DNA of 64,000 nucleotides from the NCBI GenBank assembly GCA_051453625.1, contig JBOZIK010000001.1, forward strand, positions 202,915,717-202,979,716, read 5' to 3'. This DNA is from Welwitschia mirabilis (taxonomy: Eukaryota; Gnetophyta; Gnetopsida; Welwitschiales). The notes beneath the pieces are model-generated. The model had not been told where the DNA came from and did no database searches. It worked only from the letters and a program-made list of their open reading frames with translations. The translations under genes were made by a program, and so were the position numbers. The number at the start of each line of letters is the position of its first letter. Position 1 is the stretch's first letter. This document shows positions 11,390 through 22,690 of this stretch, in pieces.

Positions 11390-12672
11390 ATGAGTAACCC
11401 GACTGATGGATTTTCAACTAGTTATCTAGCCATGTTCGATGGTTCAAACTATGCCTATTGGAAAGCTAGGATGAGAATTCTTCTTATATCCTTAGATGCC
11501 GATGTAGAGGAAGTCATATACAAAGGTCATACCATGCCCATGATAACACAAACAGATGCAAATTGCAACTCTAACTTAGTTCCTAAATCCTAAGACCAAT
11601 GGACTTCCATAGATAAAACAAAATCTACCATTGATGCCTGTGCTCTTAATGCTATTTTTTGTGCAGTATGGGTAGATGAATTTAAAATAATCATGAAATG
11701 TAACCATGCAAAGGAAGCTTGGGATATTTTAGAAGTTTCACATAAAGGAACATCCACTATTAAACAAGCAAAAGTGCAAATTCTTATTTTTAAATTTGAA
11801 GATATTCATATGGATGATGAAGAAACCTCGCAGGAAGTTTTTGCTAGACTTACAAATATAGTGAACTCAATGGCAAGCCTCGAAGATCACATGAAGGAAA
11901 GTAAGGTGGTAAGAAAAGTGTTGAGATCCCTACCTAAGAGATTCGAACCAAAGGTAACAACCATCAAAAAAAGCAAAAACATCAGTGCAAAGGTGTTAGA
12001 AGAACTTCAAGGTAATATTCAAACCTATGAACTTAAGTTTACTAAAGATAGAAGAAAAGGTATTGCTTTGAAATGTGTGTAGGAGAATTACAGATCTAAC
12101 AGATCAGATGAAGAAACTTGATGATGATGAAGTGGCTCTTCTAGCCAAGCATTTCAAAAGGTTTCTCTATAAGAAAAAGGAAGGAGAATCAAGTAGGAAT
12201 CCAAGAAGAAGCAACCCAAAACAAAGAAAAGAGTAAGAAAAGGAAAAGGAAATCTAGTGCTATCCATGTAAAGGATTTGGACACATGACCAATGAATATC
12301 CCAATACTAGAAGAGAAAACAGGAAGCCTAAAAACACTTCATTCATGGAAACTTGGGATAATGAAGATAATGAAGATGAAGAGAACTACTCAGATCATGG
12401 ATCAGACAGAGAGAGCAGGTTATCTTTCATGGCTCTAGTATCATCACTCGAAAATGTGCCCAGTACTATAATGCTCAATGACTTGGATATGATTGATAAA
12501 GAAGAAGATGAGCTAGAAGATACTTGTCAAGAGTTGTATAAAGAATGTGAGAAGCTCGCTAAGAGAATTAATGAGTTGAACAAAATGGTAAAGACCATTA
12601 TAAAAGAAAAGAAGGAAGTGGAAGAGAAGTGCAAGGTGCTTAAGTCTGATAATATCATGTTAACTACTTAGG
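11390..12672 (+). pseudogene. gag: Sirevirus gag (broken)
   Basis: Starts at ATG 11390 with an MSNPTDGF N-terminus and an 'MFDGSNYAYWKARM' motif typical of copia gag. After an in-frame stop at 11591 the same frame resumes and at 11693-12082 gives the UBN2-type domain, with AKEAWDIL, GTSTIKQAKVQ and VLRSLPKRFEPKV motifs. A frameshift between 12082 and 12285 leads to a zinc knuckle at about 12260-12300 (CYPC, GH, with the last Cys changed to Tyr). An acidic, Lys/Glu-rich coiled-coil extension follows to 12669, as in Sirevirus gag. Gag would form the virus-like particle. It is decayed and not expected to work. Confidence 0.88.
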
Positions 12673-13460
12673 TAAATGATCTTTCATTTTTTGTAAATAA
12701 CTTTTCTGGTAGTTCATCTAAATTGGAATAGATTCTTGGAATACGAAAGCCAAATGGAAACAAATCAGGTATTGGTTTTGGAGCACAAGTATCACAAAAA
12801 TAGATAAATCAAACAAGTAAGTATGTGTCTAATCTGTTGTGCAATTTATATGGTAGATTTGGTCATTCAAAACCTTTTTGCAAAATTAGACAGTTGATGC
12901 TCTTTTCAGGAAATGTGAACTCATTACCTTTTAAATTTATTCCTAAGAAAAATGCATCACCTAAGTTAAATAAAACTAAGTAGGTTAAATCTAATAATCT
13001 CCAAAGCTTTGTAACATAGATAGATTGTAGAGGATTACATTTGAACAACTGGTATTTAGATAGCAGTTGTTCAATGCATATGACAAGAGATAAATCAATC
13101 TTTCAAAATTTGAAGAGCATAAACAGAGGAGACATAATTTTTGGCAACAACCAAATAGAAAAAATAGAAGGTACAGTAAGCATCAAAGGAGGTATGTCAT
13201 CTAACCTTGATAATGTACTTTATGTGAATGGTTTATAGCATAATTTATTAAGTGTTAGTCAACTATGTAAAAAAGGGCATAGAATAATCTTTGATAAATC
13301 AAAATGCATTATTGAGAATGAGAAAACAAATGTCATTTTTAGTACAAAACGTATTGATAATTCTTATAGATTAGATGTTAAAACTCTCGATATATTGATT
13401 TATACAAATCAACATTTTAGAAAATATTATGATAAAACTAAATGTTATTATATCTAATCT
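12673..13460 (+). pseudogene. Sirevirus protease and pre-integrase segment (broken)
   Basis: The frame at 13041-13238 and its continuation to about 13390 show 'WYLDSSCSMHMT', where the retropepsin active site DSGCS has lost Gly to Ser. Then come 'NVLYVNGL', 'HNLLSVSQLC', and 'GHRIIFDKSKC', the standard GAG_pre-integrase landmarks. The H-C-C part of that domain and the DDE integrase do not follow; recognisable similarity stops at about 13460. The upstream 12673-13040 has a weak copia spacer with stops. Confidence 0.85.
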
Positions 13461-13900
13461 GATGTAACCCCCAATTCTTATAATCAATTTAACTATCATA
13501 GAAGTAATCTAGAGGTCAATACACTATCCCTTAGCTGATTACAGGGTAGTCAATCGGATCTATGATTAAGTCGACTGGATGTGGTCAGTTGTCTAGCCTA
13601 AAAGCTCAGTCACCCAAACCCCTTCTGGTACTATAAACCTGCATCTTCACAGATCAACCGAATGTTTGAGCAGTCAACTAGACCTAATGGATTACAGTGT
13701 AGTATAGTTGGTGGACACAATTTCTTTCTCAAATCCACTTTATTTTCCTCAATATATAAAAGAGCTAGAACCCTAACCTAATTTCATCTTGTTCTAATGC
13801 CTCCAAGCCTTCAGATCTAGTGAGTTTTTCTCAAGATCCAGAGATCTTTGCTTTCAGATCCAGTGTTTTTCTTAGTCCTCTTTCTTTCAAGGGTCTTAGA
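13461..13900 (+). promoter_or_regulatory. Promoter-like segment with palindromic motifs and TATA box before the env-position ORF
   Basis: Where integrase and RT should be, the sequence instead has GTCGAC-type motifs (for example near 13560 and 13657) and then TATATAAAA at 13753-13761. After this comes a C/T-rich leader up to ATG 13901. The arrangement copies an LTR promoter, but this stretch does not align with the element's own LTRs by eye. Whether it drives transcription is inference. Confidence 0.5.
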
Positions 13901-14941
13901 ATGGTTGCTAACTCTTCTAGAAGAGGTCCAAAGGAAGGTGCTTCAAGGGAATCTTCCTACTTCTACCAGGGAATGTCTAAAGAAGATATTGATAAGTTCT
14001 CTAAAAAGTTTGAGAAGAAAGACATGTGCTAGGAGCGATCAGTGGCCACGTCTAAGCTCAGGAAACTTAGAGATGTCATCCAGCTCTTGAGCGATTAAGA
14101 TTTGGACCATTTCTTGGATGTTTTAGGTCTTTCCTATCCTTTACTTACTAGAATGTTTTATTGCAATGCTTCATTTAATTGTAATTCCAGGAGTCTAGAA
14201 ACCCTTCTTTTGGGTAGAAGGATGAGAGTGATAGCATGCCTCATTTCAGAGCTAACTAATCTTTCATAGGGAGACTATGAGGAGTTTTGGCCTATTAGAG
14301 ATACCATAAAAGACAAACCAGCAGTCACCATGGAGCTTTGTAGTAGAGTGCATACTTGGAAACACACCTTATCTACTTCTTTGTTGACTCCTAAATATTG
14401 CTTCATTCATTTGATCTTTACTTATAAATTTTTTCTTTTAGCTGACCATCGTGATGAGGCCTCTAGCCACAGGGCATATTTGATGTATTTGGTAGGGACT
14501 GAGCATTCTATCGATGCTCCTACCATAATACTAAAAAATATGGCTTCATAATTGGAGTATCATAGAACTAGAGCTTTACCCTACTCTGTGCTTATCACTA
14601 AAATATGTCATCATTTTTGTGTAAATCTACATCCTTATTTGGAGACTCTTCAGTCTTCATTACCCATTGGGCGTGTGACTTTATCTCACATGCATATCTT
14701 TGCCCCTTCAAAGAAATCCCCTTCTGAAACTCTAAAGGAAACATCTCAAGATGAGACTCTTTCATATTTGAAATGGATTGATTCCCGCACTAGACACATG
14801 AAAGAAGAACTTATTGCAGCTGTATATGACATTGCAGATACCTCAACTGAAGGTACCAGCTTTGCTTGTACTGATGGAGATGAAGAACATTTAGAGGAAG
14901 AATCTGAAGAGGAAGAAAAAAAAGAGAAAGAATTAGATTAA
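13901..14941 (+). pseudogene. Env-position ORF of Sirevirus ('putative plant transposon protein'-like)
   Basis: A single frame of 346 codons runs from ATG 13901 to 14941 with no frameshift. It is broken only by TAG 14030, TAA 14096, TAG 14267 and TAA 14549, all one C-to-T change from CAG or CAA. Its N-terminus is basic (NSSRRGPK), the middle has an FYCN motif, an 'HTWKHTLSTSLLTPK' region and 'LPYSVLITKICHHF', and the C-terminus is very acidic (EEESEEEE). The pattern resembles the plant protein family annotated as putative plant transposon protein, often found 3' of pol in envelope-class Sireviruses. No signal peptide or convincing membrane segment is visible, so an envelope role is not shown. 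Function unknown. Confidence 0.68.
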
Positions 14942-15764
14942 ATTTCTTGTTTTTTTAGATCATGTTTTGATGTTCTCTTTTTTTTCTTTGTTTCCTTTTG
15001 TTATTAACAAGGAGAAATATTTTAGTGTTCTTATTTGATTAGTTAATTTTTAGATGTATGCTCTTGATAAGCACTTTTTATTTTCAAGTTAGAATTCTTG
15101 TAATGGTTTGTTTCTTTAATGAAAATCAGTTATCTGTTTGAGCACAATCTTTGCATCATTTGGTATTTCTCAGTTTGTAGCATAAAATTATATTGTACCT
15201 ATTTTTTAAAAAAAGAATTAAATCGTTATCTTAATTAAAAATAAACCAAAATATTTGTAATAAGTGTTTTTGATCATATTTTGTATTATTATTTGATATC
15301 ATTATGTTTTCTCAAATTGTGCATAAACAAACTTATCACATTTAAAAGCACAAAAATGTTGTCTATTCTATATACCCTAAATGTGTATCAAATTTTGGCT
15401 TATCTTTTTTTATTTTTTATCATTTGGTATCACGATAGGGGAAGAAAAATTCTTGATACTTTTGGCTGTATATCTAATTTTTATATTTATTTGTCATGGA
15501 TGTCAAAGGGGAAGAGAAGATGTAGTGTTTTTCAAAAGTTTTCAAAGTACTATTTTGAAGTATTTAATCAAAGGAGGAGAGAATAAGGGGAGAAAATAAT
15601 TGTTTCAAAAATGTTTTACTCTCTTGATTAAATGATTATATGCCTTGATATAAGGGGGAGTTTTGATTTTAATGCGTGCTTAAAATTATTTAGTGAATGA
15701 GATTAAAATTGTTCAAATTTTTGAAATCACTTATTTGTTTGCCATCAATGTCAAAGGGGGAGAT
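14942..15764 (+). promoter_or_regulatory. 3' untranslated region with multiple polypurine tracts
   Basis: Purine tracts follow one another: GTCAAAGGGGAAGAGAAGA near 15507, AAAGGAGGAGAGAATAAGGGGAG near 15568-15592, AAGGGGGAG near 15653, and GTCAAAGGGGGAGAT at 15750-15764 directly before the 3' LTR. The last is the plus-strand primer by position. Repeated polypurine tracts are typical of Sireviruses. The frames at 15281-15599 here are AT-rich and look like chance. Confidence 0.75.
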
Positions 15765-17029
15765 TATTATATTATATTTGCCAATTGATGTCAAACTAAT
15801 ATCTCTTATATAGTGCAAAATGTTATATCTTATGTGCAGATGAGATTGAGTTTTACAGGTGAAAGAATTAAACAAAAAATGCACCAGAAACCTGCTGAGT
15901 TATGTTAACCTCTAGTAGGAGTTGAACGGATTATAAAGGGGTCGACCGCACCTAAAGCTGTCACAAGAAAAATGGACTGAACCCAGAGGGATCAACTAGA
16001 TTCTCATGGGGTCGACCAGTCTTAAGAAACTGACAGGTACTAGTCCCAGACCAAGAGAAAAGAGGTCAACTGGATTTTAATGGAGTTAACCGGAATTGAG
16101 AAGTTAATAGACCATAGATCTAGACCGAGAGGCAAAGGGTCGACCAGACCCAAGATCAGATCGACCGAACTATCATGGAGTCGACCGAATTTTTGTGGGG
16201 TTAACTGAACATCATGAAAAAGTAAATTATGTAAATGTTATGTATCTGTTACCTAGTTGTTTTCTAGCTGTTTATAACTGTTGGAGGCACAATTCAATTG
16301 TAATAAATCCTAGTAGCCCTTCATTCTAAATAGCTATGCTATTGTTGACATAGATATTTTTTTTGGTACTGTTTGTATTTGGCATAATTATTATGGATCT
16401 GAAGGATCACGTCGTACTTTCATCGGTGTATTATTGTATTGCTTCATATTTGATTTAGAAGATCAATCATTAGCATAAGAGCTTTATTCAGAATCAGATC
16501 TAAGAGCTTCATCATTGTGATCTATTGGAGAAGAGCTCCATTTATTGTACTGCTATAAAACGTGTGACATCTGAGCAATCAAGGCATCATTACATCACAT
16601 CTATTGTCTTTAAAGATTGAGATTTAGCCTACAAAAGTCTGTTGTTAAGGTTGAGACTTAGCCTGCACAAGTCTGTTATTAAGGTTAAGACTTAGCCTAT
16701 AAAAGTCCTCTTGTAAGGGTTAAAGGTGAACTTGGGAAAACCTGTGGAGTAACAAAGATCCAAGATCAAGCTTGAAAGAAGCTGATCATCGAGAGTGGAG
16801 TAGGGAATTTTCTGAACCACTATAAATCCAGCATGCATCATAATTGGTAGTTTGTGCTTTTTGGTCCTTTAATTCATTATTTTCAGTTTTCCATTTTATT
16901 TTTCTATGCATAATTCTTGATTTCATTATGTTTATATGTAAAATGTGATTAGATAGATTTAATTTTATTTTGGACATAAGTTTATAAAAGAACCTATTCA
17001 CCGCCCCTCTAGGGTTCTCGATCCTATCA
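15765..17029 (+). repeat. Sirevirus 3' LTR
   Basis: Aligns with 9993-11323 from the 'tatatttgccaattgatgtc' start block to the shared end 'cccctctagggttctcga'. Its GTCGAC motifs are better preserved than in the 5' LTR (about 15941, 16007, 16139, 16168, 16190). The first bases are TATTAT in place of TGTTAG. Confidence 0.88.
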
Positions 17030-17177
17030 ATTTGATCGAACGAGAATTCATCAGCTTAAAACATTATAGAAAAGATGATAAAATTGTTGATATATTTAGT
17101 AAATCTTTAGGAAGATTCAAATTCATTGGATTTAGAAATCTTCTTGGGATATAACAGATTGACATCATGGGGGGGAC
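17030..17177 (+). pseudogene. C-terminal end of copia RNase H plus polypurine tract
   Basis: The translation carries 'DDKIVDIFSKSLGR' followed by 'FRNLLGI', matching the copia RNase H end that is usually 'D.vADIFTKpL'. It is followed by the purine tract ATGGGGGGGACT (about 17166-17177) and then an LTR start. This is the 3' end of a copia element other than the Sirevirus it abuts. Confidence 0.75.
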
Positions 17178-17446
17178 TATAAGAATATGATATCAAACAG
17201 ATTTATAATAGTTTCTCTATACTTAGTATTATCCTATTTAAGCATGTACTAAATAAACCAAGAGAAATCTTATCTGAGATTTCTCTTATGATATTTCCTT
17301 AGTTTTCTCTCTATTATAATAATAGCCATAATTAGCTATTCTTATTTGTATAAATAAAGCCTAACATACTAGGCTCAAGTAGGTTGCTAATACAATCATT
17401 TTTTACAAGATTCTCTTGTTAAAAATTTTGGAATTCAAGATCTTTA
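17178..17446 (+). repeat. Short copia LTR (269 bp), 3' copy
   Basis: Aligns end to end with 53393-53662 with about twenty differences by eye. It begins TATAAGAATATGAT and ends GATCTTTA, and carries a TATAAATA box at 17349-17356. A purine tract lies just upstream, so it is a 3' LTR. Confidence 0.85.
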
Positions 17447-18840
17447 TCTCCAAGCCCTAAGCTCCAAGCTCCAATCTCTAAGATTTAAGTTGCAAGTCCT
17501 ATACTCATAAGTAAGAGGATGAGGAGAGAATAAAATAAAATTGAATAGTAAAGAAAATTTGATAGCATGCACTTGTCTGAAGACTAAAAATTGGTTTTCA
17601 ATAGAGGTAAGAGATCTATTTATAGGTAAATGATAGATCAAAAGTCCTTGCTTCAATTAGTCAAGGAATTCATACTCCATTTTACCCATGAGGAGATACG
17701 ATCACTTAAAGTTGATGAGATTGATCACATTGAATTCGATAATATTGATTTGTGACAAGTTGGTTAAGCTTCAGTGAAACAAACATTGGTATAAGAATGA
17801 CAAAAAGACATCAAGTTTATGATTCATGCACCTAAGTACGGTGAGTAATTCTCTTTTTGTAATTAGCAAGGTTAATGATATACATCATTTCCTTATGCTA
17901 GTTTCTTCTTAATCCTTCATAGGCTCATAACCATATTTAATCAATTTAAAACATACATTGATCAATGTGTAATATGCATTAAGAAAACAAATCTTTTTCT
18001 GTGCACCAATTTCAAAGCTACCCTATCTCACAATAAGACAAACTTATCTAATTCTAAGGAACATGAAAAATGAATACTTTATGAACCAAGTGCATTTACA
18101 AATATCAAGAAATATAAAAGTCATGATAGAATCAAATCTACTCATTCATCCTTCTTATTTTATGGATAAGAGTGCATGTACTTATTCATATGCTCATTAA
18201 TTTTATGATCCATCAAATCCATCACTATTAAATACAAGAAAGAAAATATCATAATAGAATGTAGTACACTAAATTTTTATCCACTTCGTTTATCAACTAC
18301 ATTAAATATTTACTTTTATCAAGTAAATTAATTTTTTAGCTTAGATGAGACACACAAATTAAAGACTAATATAAATATTTGATATGCCATTCTTGTAATT
18401 ATTTTATTAATACTAATTTATATCTACTTGTAAGATTCTCAATTTAATAAATTTACCATGCATGTAAATTAGATGCCTTTATATAAATGGAATTTTTGAT
18501 TTTAACATTTAGATAAGTTTGTTTATTAATTTTTTGCTAATAAAATTTTTATGAAATAATTATTAAAAATGTAATAAAGTTATCAAAAAATTAAGATTAA
18601 TACTTAAAATAACATACAAGCATTTCAAGTTTAAGATTAAGCATAAAACATAGTTTTGACATATACAAAATATAAGACATCATTGGTTATAAAAACAAAT
18701 TTTAGTTTCTACAAAGGCTCTAATTAAAGAAGGGTTTCATATTAAAACTAAAATACTAAAAAGTGTCATATAATTAAGAGATTCATATGTATAGTAGTTA
18801 AGTAATAAAATGTTACAAAATGTGAGATATAACAAGAAAT
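17447..18840. other. AT-rich stretch without recognised features
   Basis: No domain or repeat boundary seen. The minus-strand frame 17444-17656 overlaps the LTR end and is rejected. Confidence 0.5.
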
Positions 18841-20450
18841 CATGATTTTTTGTAAGCCTATTGATGTTAAGAAAGGTTTTCCTCTCTTCCTTAAACTTTT
18901 TTAAATTTTTGTTGATGAATTATAGGATTGGATAAATTACATTTTTCATTATTAGTTTACAAGAGTAGTATATTATCCTATGAACCTCTTGCTTTTTGTG
19001 GATGATACTATATTTATTTCTAAAATAAAGGAAGATTTGCAACGTATGTTGCATGTTTTGTATAAATTTTATTATTACTCTATGATGAAGATTATCATTT
19101 AAAAAGCCAAAGATATGAATTGTAGGACATATGACACTAATTATAATTTAAAGATAGGAAACAAGCAGCTCAAATTATTTCCTCCTAAATATACTTAGGA
19201 TTATAATGTTCTATTGATTATATATGAAATAAGTGAATTAATTATAGAGTTATTATATGTATGAAAGACTTATTTACCCAATAAAAAATGTTTTAAAAAA
19301 AGCAATTTTATGTTAAGATGTTCATAGACACCTTTGTTGCATTATTAGTCAACTAATAGCTATGAATGATTATGTTGTTTAGGACTTTAATTAATAGATA
19401 ACCCTAGGAAGAACATAGAAAAAGTTTAAAAAATATTTCTTATTGGAAGAATTTTAGGTAAAACATCAAATATGATATGGCATTATGCTTTTTAAAGTTG
19501 AATTGATGCATAGGTAAAAGTTGTTTATTAGTTTATATTTCTATTCATGATCTCTTAAATTACAATATTAATAATTTTATAAAAAAGTTTTTTACATGAC
19601 TTAAGGAAATGGTTGATTTTTAAGGAAAATCTTTAAGAATGAAATACTTAAGAAAAAAATTTAATTTTTACTCTAAATAATTTTAAATAATTATAAAATA
19701 AAAAACGTTCAAAAGATTTTGAAAAATATATAAAGAAAAAATAAACTTTATTTAAACCATATTAGAGGAGGCATTTCTATAAAGGCAACCTATCGAAGTG
19801 CTAACTCATGTGTGGATTCATATTAGGTGAAAATGGATCCTCATTATCTCCGAGTTGAAATGGGTAGATGTTTTCAATTCCCTTAAGAAGAGAATATGTC
19901 TCAACTTTATGATTCAAATATTATTGAAGACGAATATCATACGTTTTTCCTAAACATCCATCAACAAATAACATAGAAAAGAAATGAAACATCAAATTCC
20001 ATAATTTGGCTGATTTATTTTAAGTTTTACCTAAAAAAAATAGGTTATTTTATTAATTAAATCCTTTAAGCTTATGTCATTTAATTTTTTTTATCTCATA
20101 GGTTCTTATGATTACTATGGACATTTAACAAAATTTTGAGTTCAGATTTCATAATGGGAAAGAGTTAAAAAGGACCTCTTACTATCTTTAATTAATATAA
20201 AATCAAAATAATAACGTGTTAAGTATGAATTTAAATCTTAAATCTGCCCTCAACCTATGGAAAGATAAAGTATTTAAGATAATGTTGAACTTCTTAAGAA
20301 AATATATTCAAATATATAAACACATATTAAAGTATATTAGAATGGTGATAATTAGGATATGCATATATGCACAGATGAGAAAATGTTAAGGTACATGAAA
20401 GTGGAGATGAGCCACAACCAAAATTTTAAGACAAAGAACACATGAAAGAA
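18841..20450 (+). pseudogene. Jockey/RTE-like LINE reverse transcriptase fragment, copy 1
   Basis: Translation around 18858-19130 gives a palm-domain pattern: 'DVKKGFPL' then 'VDELQDWI', then 'LLLFVDDTIFISK' with the catalytic F.DD at about 18992-19008. At 19830-19990 there is 'LRVEMGRCFQFP', 'SQLYD' and 'IEDEYHTFF', like the C-terminal Cys/His segment of such LINEs, with both Cys lost. Stops are dense. The block is repeated, diverged, at 22690-24480. Confidence 0.7.
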
Positions 20451-21490
20451 ACCTTTATAATGGAGCTTGTATAATCTTTTATTGTGAATATTTCAATGCC
20501 AAAACTAGTTCTAAATAGCTATGTATCATGAACTGAGATCCCTAGGGATTCTTAGATTACAAAAAGAATATTTAATGAGATATTTCTTTTTAAAATTAAG
20601 GGTCATATTTTAAAAAAAGGAAATTACTATAATAAGGATAAGCATTAGATCTTCTAGCTTTGAACAAGGCGTGAAAAAATTTCAAACCCAATACTTTTAC
20701 AGCTTCTCAAGAAAAAATGTTTAAGTATTGTTTTTTTAATAACTAATTTACTGAATCTTGTAAATATGTGACATTTTGAAGAAAGTAAAAATTTAACTAA
20801 ATTATTCTACTAACCTCTTCATTTTATTATTTTAATAGATTTTCATTTTTACCACTATCACTTTTTTTCTCTTATATGTAGAATGACAAAAACTCCTATA
20901 GGATTTTTCAAATTAGAAACATCCTCACAACTCCTTAGTAAGGCTATATATTATGTAAATTACTTCCCTTAAAGACATCTAACTTCCACTTAAAATAATT
21001 ATTTCAAAAATTATGTCTAAATTACTCCTTTATAAAATAATAACATGCTACTTTTGTTTATTATTATTTCAAACACAATTAAGATTCTATCAAACAGGCC
21101 TTTATAATGGATCTTGCGAAATCTTTATTTATGAATATTTTAATGCTAGAACTAATTCTAAACTAATGCATGTTATAATGTGAGATTCTCAAGGGTTCTT
21201 AGATCATAAATGAAATATTCAATAAGATGGATTTTCTCAAGATGAAGGTTCAGATTCTCAAGGATTCTTAGATCATGAAAGAAATATTTAATAAGATAGA
21301 TTTTCTCAAGATAAAGGCTTAAAAACAAGAATTATATTTTCTAGTTTTGAATAGGGTGTAAAAAAATTTTAAACTCTAATGCTTTTACATGTCTTTAAGA
21401 ATGTTCAAGTATTGGATTTTTAATCACTAATCTAGTGAGTCTTATATGGATTTGACATTTTAAACTATGTAAAATTCAATTGAATCTTTT
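20445..21490. repeat. Two diverged direct copies of a 350-bp sequence
   Basis: 20450-20780 and 21108-21490 share blocks such as CCTTTATAATGGA, GATTCTTAGAT and CTAGNTTTGAA. The second copy contains its own 69-bp tandem duplication (21184-21252 and 21253-21321). The origin is unknown. Confidence 0.65.
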
Positions 21491-22269
21491 TATTAATCTA
21501 TCCGTTTTATTATTTAGATGTATTTTCATTATTAATAGTAATAAAAATATTTTTTTTTGTAGAAAGATAGAAAATAAAAACAAATAATTTTAACACAAAG
21601 TACCAAATAAAGAATGACAAAAAAATTAAAGCAAGATTTTTAGGATGGCTTTAGGTTCATATCCATGTATTCAAAAGTGAACCTTAGCATGAGCAAAATC
21701 TTAGGTATGAATCATAACTAAGACTTGAACATTTGGTAATTAGCCAAAAGTCTAGTAAGACTAGATGTGAGTTTCCATCAATCAGGTTAATTAGTGACTC
21801 TACCTAGTGCAACATGGTTTACACTGAATTAAATTCCTCTAAAAAATTAAAAAAATAAAAAAAGTATTAAGAAAGTTAATAGTAAAAATAAAATTTTACA
21901 TTAATCTACTATATAAAAGAGGAAAAAATGTACTAAAGAAACGTAATCAAAATTTCTAACTTGACTTAAAAAATAATTAAGGAACTTTTAGAAGTTGATT
22001 CAAGAAAGATAAATACATACATAAAGTGTAGAAATAAAATATAAAATATAAGGTTTTATTTCAATATATTTAGAAGTTTTATTAAGATTTATTTAAGGAT
22101 AAAAATGAAATATAACCTATGTCAAATACTAATATCAGATTATCTATTTCATTTAAAACCTATAAAGGAGTATAAATAGTAGTCTTAAAAAAGACAACAA
22201 ATGTGAAAACCTTATATGAAAAAATGTTAAATCTACCTCTGTTTGTGAAGAAAGTGGAAGAAACTCAAT
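21491..22269. other. AT-rich stretch without recognised features
   Basis: No coding or repeat signal supported. Confidence 0.45.
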
Positions 22270-22690
22270 CATGTGTTACAAGTTGGATTAGGTAAAGAAT
22301 TGAGTAGGTCACTATGTTATATAAAAAGGGAAATAAATCAAATTTAAATAATTACACATTAATTTTTCTCAATAATATTTTTTCAAAACTCTTGCTAACT
22401 AATAAAAAACAAAAGTAAATTTTGGATAATGTCTCAAGTAGGCTAGTGATATCACTTTATAGTGCATTATCTTATCACCTTGAAGTATCTTATTAACAAA
22501 AGTAAACATTTAACTAAAAAGATATTTATTTGTTTTATAAGCCTTTCTAAAAATGTAAGTCATTCATCAAGAATAAAATTTGATAGTAATACAAAATATT
22601 AGAGATTTAGTATATTTATTATTTATAATTAAGTAGTTGTATAAAGAGGTATGTATCTAGTTTATGAATAATTATTTTTAAGAAAACATG
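22270..22690 (+). repeat. Copy of an interspersed repeat also at 50505-50930
   Basis: Shared blocks include AATTTAAATAATTACA, AACAAAAGTAAA and GAGGTATGTATCTAGTTTATGAATA. The repeat ends just where the LINE copy 2 begins, so it may be its upstream part or an older element into which it inserted. Confidence 0.65.

Larger units (their letters stand above)
9993..17029 (+). mobile_element. Sirevirus (Ty1/copia) with paired LTRs, pol largely missing
   Basis: Order: 5' LTR (9993-11323), primer site, gag, protease, a promoter-like spacer, an env-position ORF, multiple polypurine tracts and 3' LTR (15765-17029). The two LTRs are 1331 and 1265 bp and align end to end, with TGTTAG...TCA at the left copy and TATTAT...TCA at the right. 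The gag pattern, env-position ORF, multiple polypurine tracts and palindromic LTR motifs are all Sirevirus traits. Integrase, reverse transcriptase and RNase H are absent: the protease region ends near 13460 and the env-like frame starts at 13901. Flanking 5-bp sequences (CTTGG left, ATTTG right) do not match, so either the duplication has decayed or the ends have been rearranged. Confidence 0.87.

Noticed and set aside
12863-13048. Minus-strand 61-codon frame
   Set aside because: It is antisense to the Sirevirus gag-protease spacer and resembles nothing.
13848-14090. 80-codon plus-strand frame
   Set aside because: Shadow of the env-position ORF in another frame.
17444-17656. Minus-strand 70-codon frame
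   Set aside because: Starts inside single-copy AT-rich DNA and runs into the copia LTR end; no family pattern.
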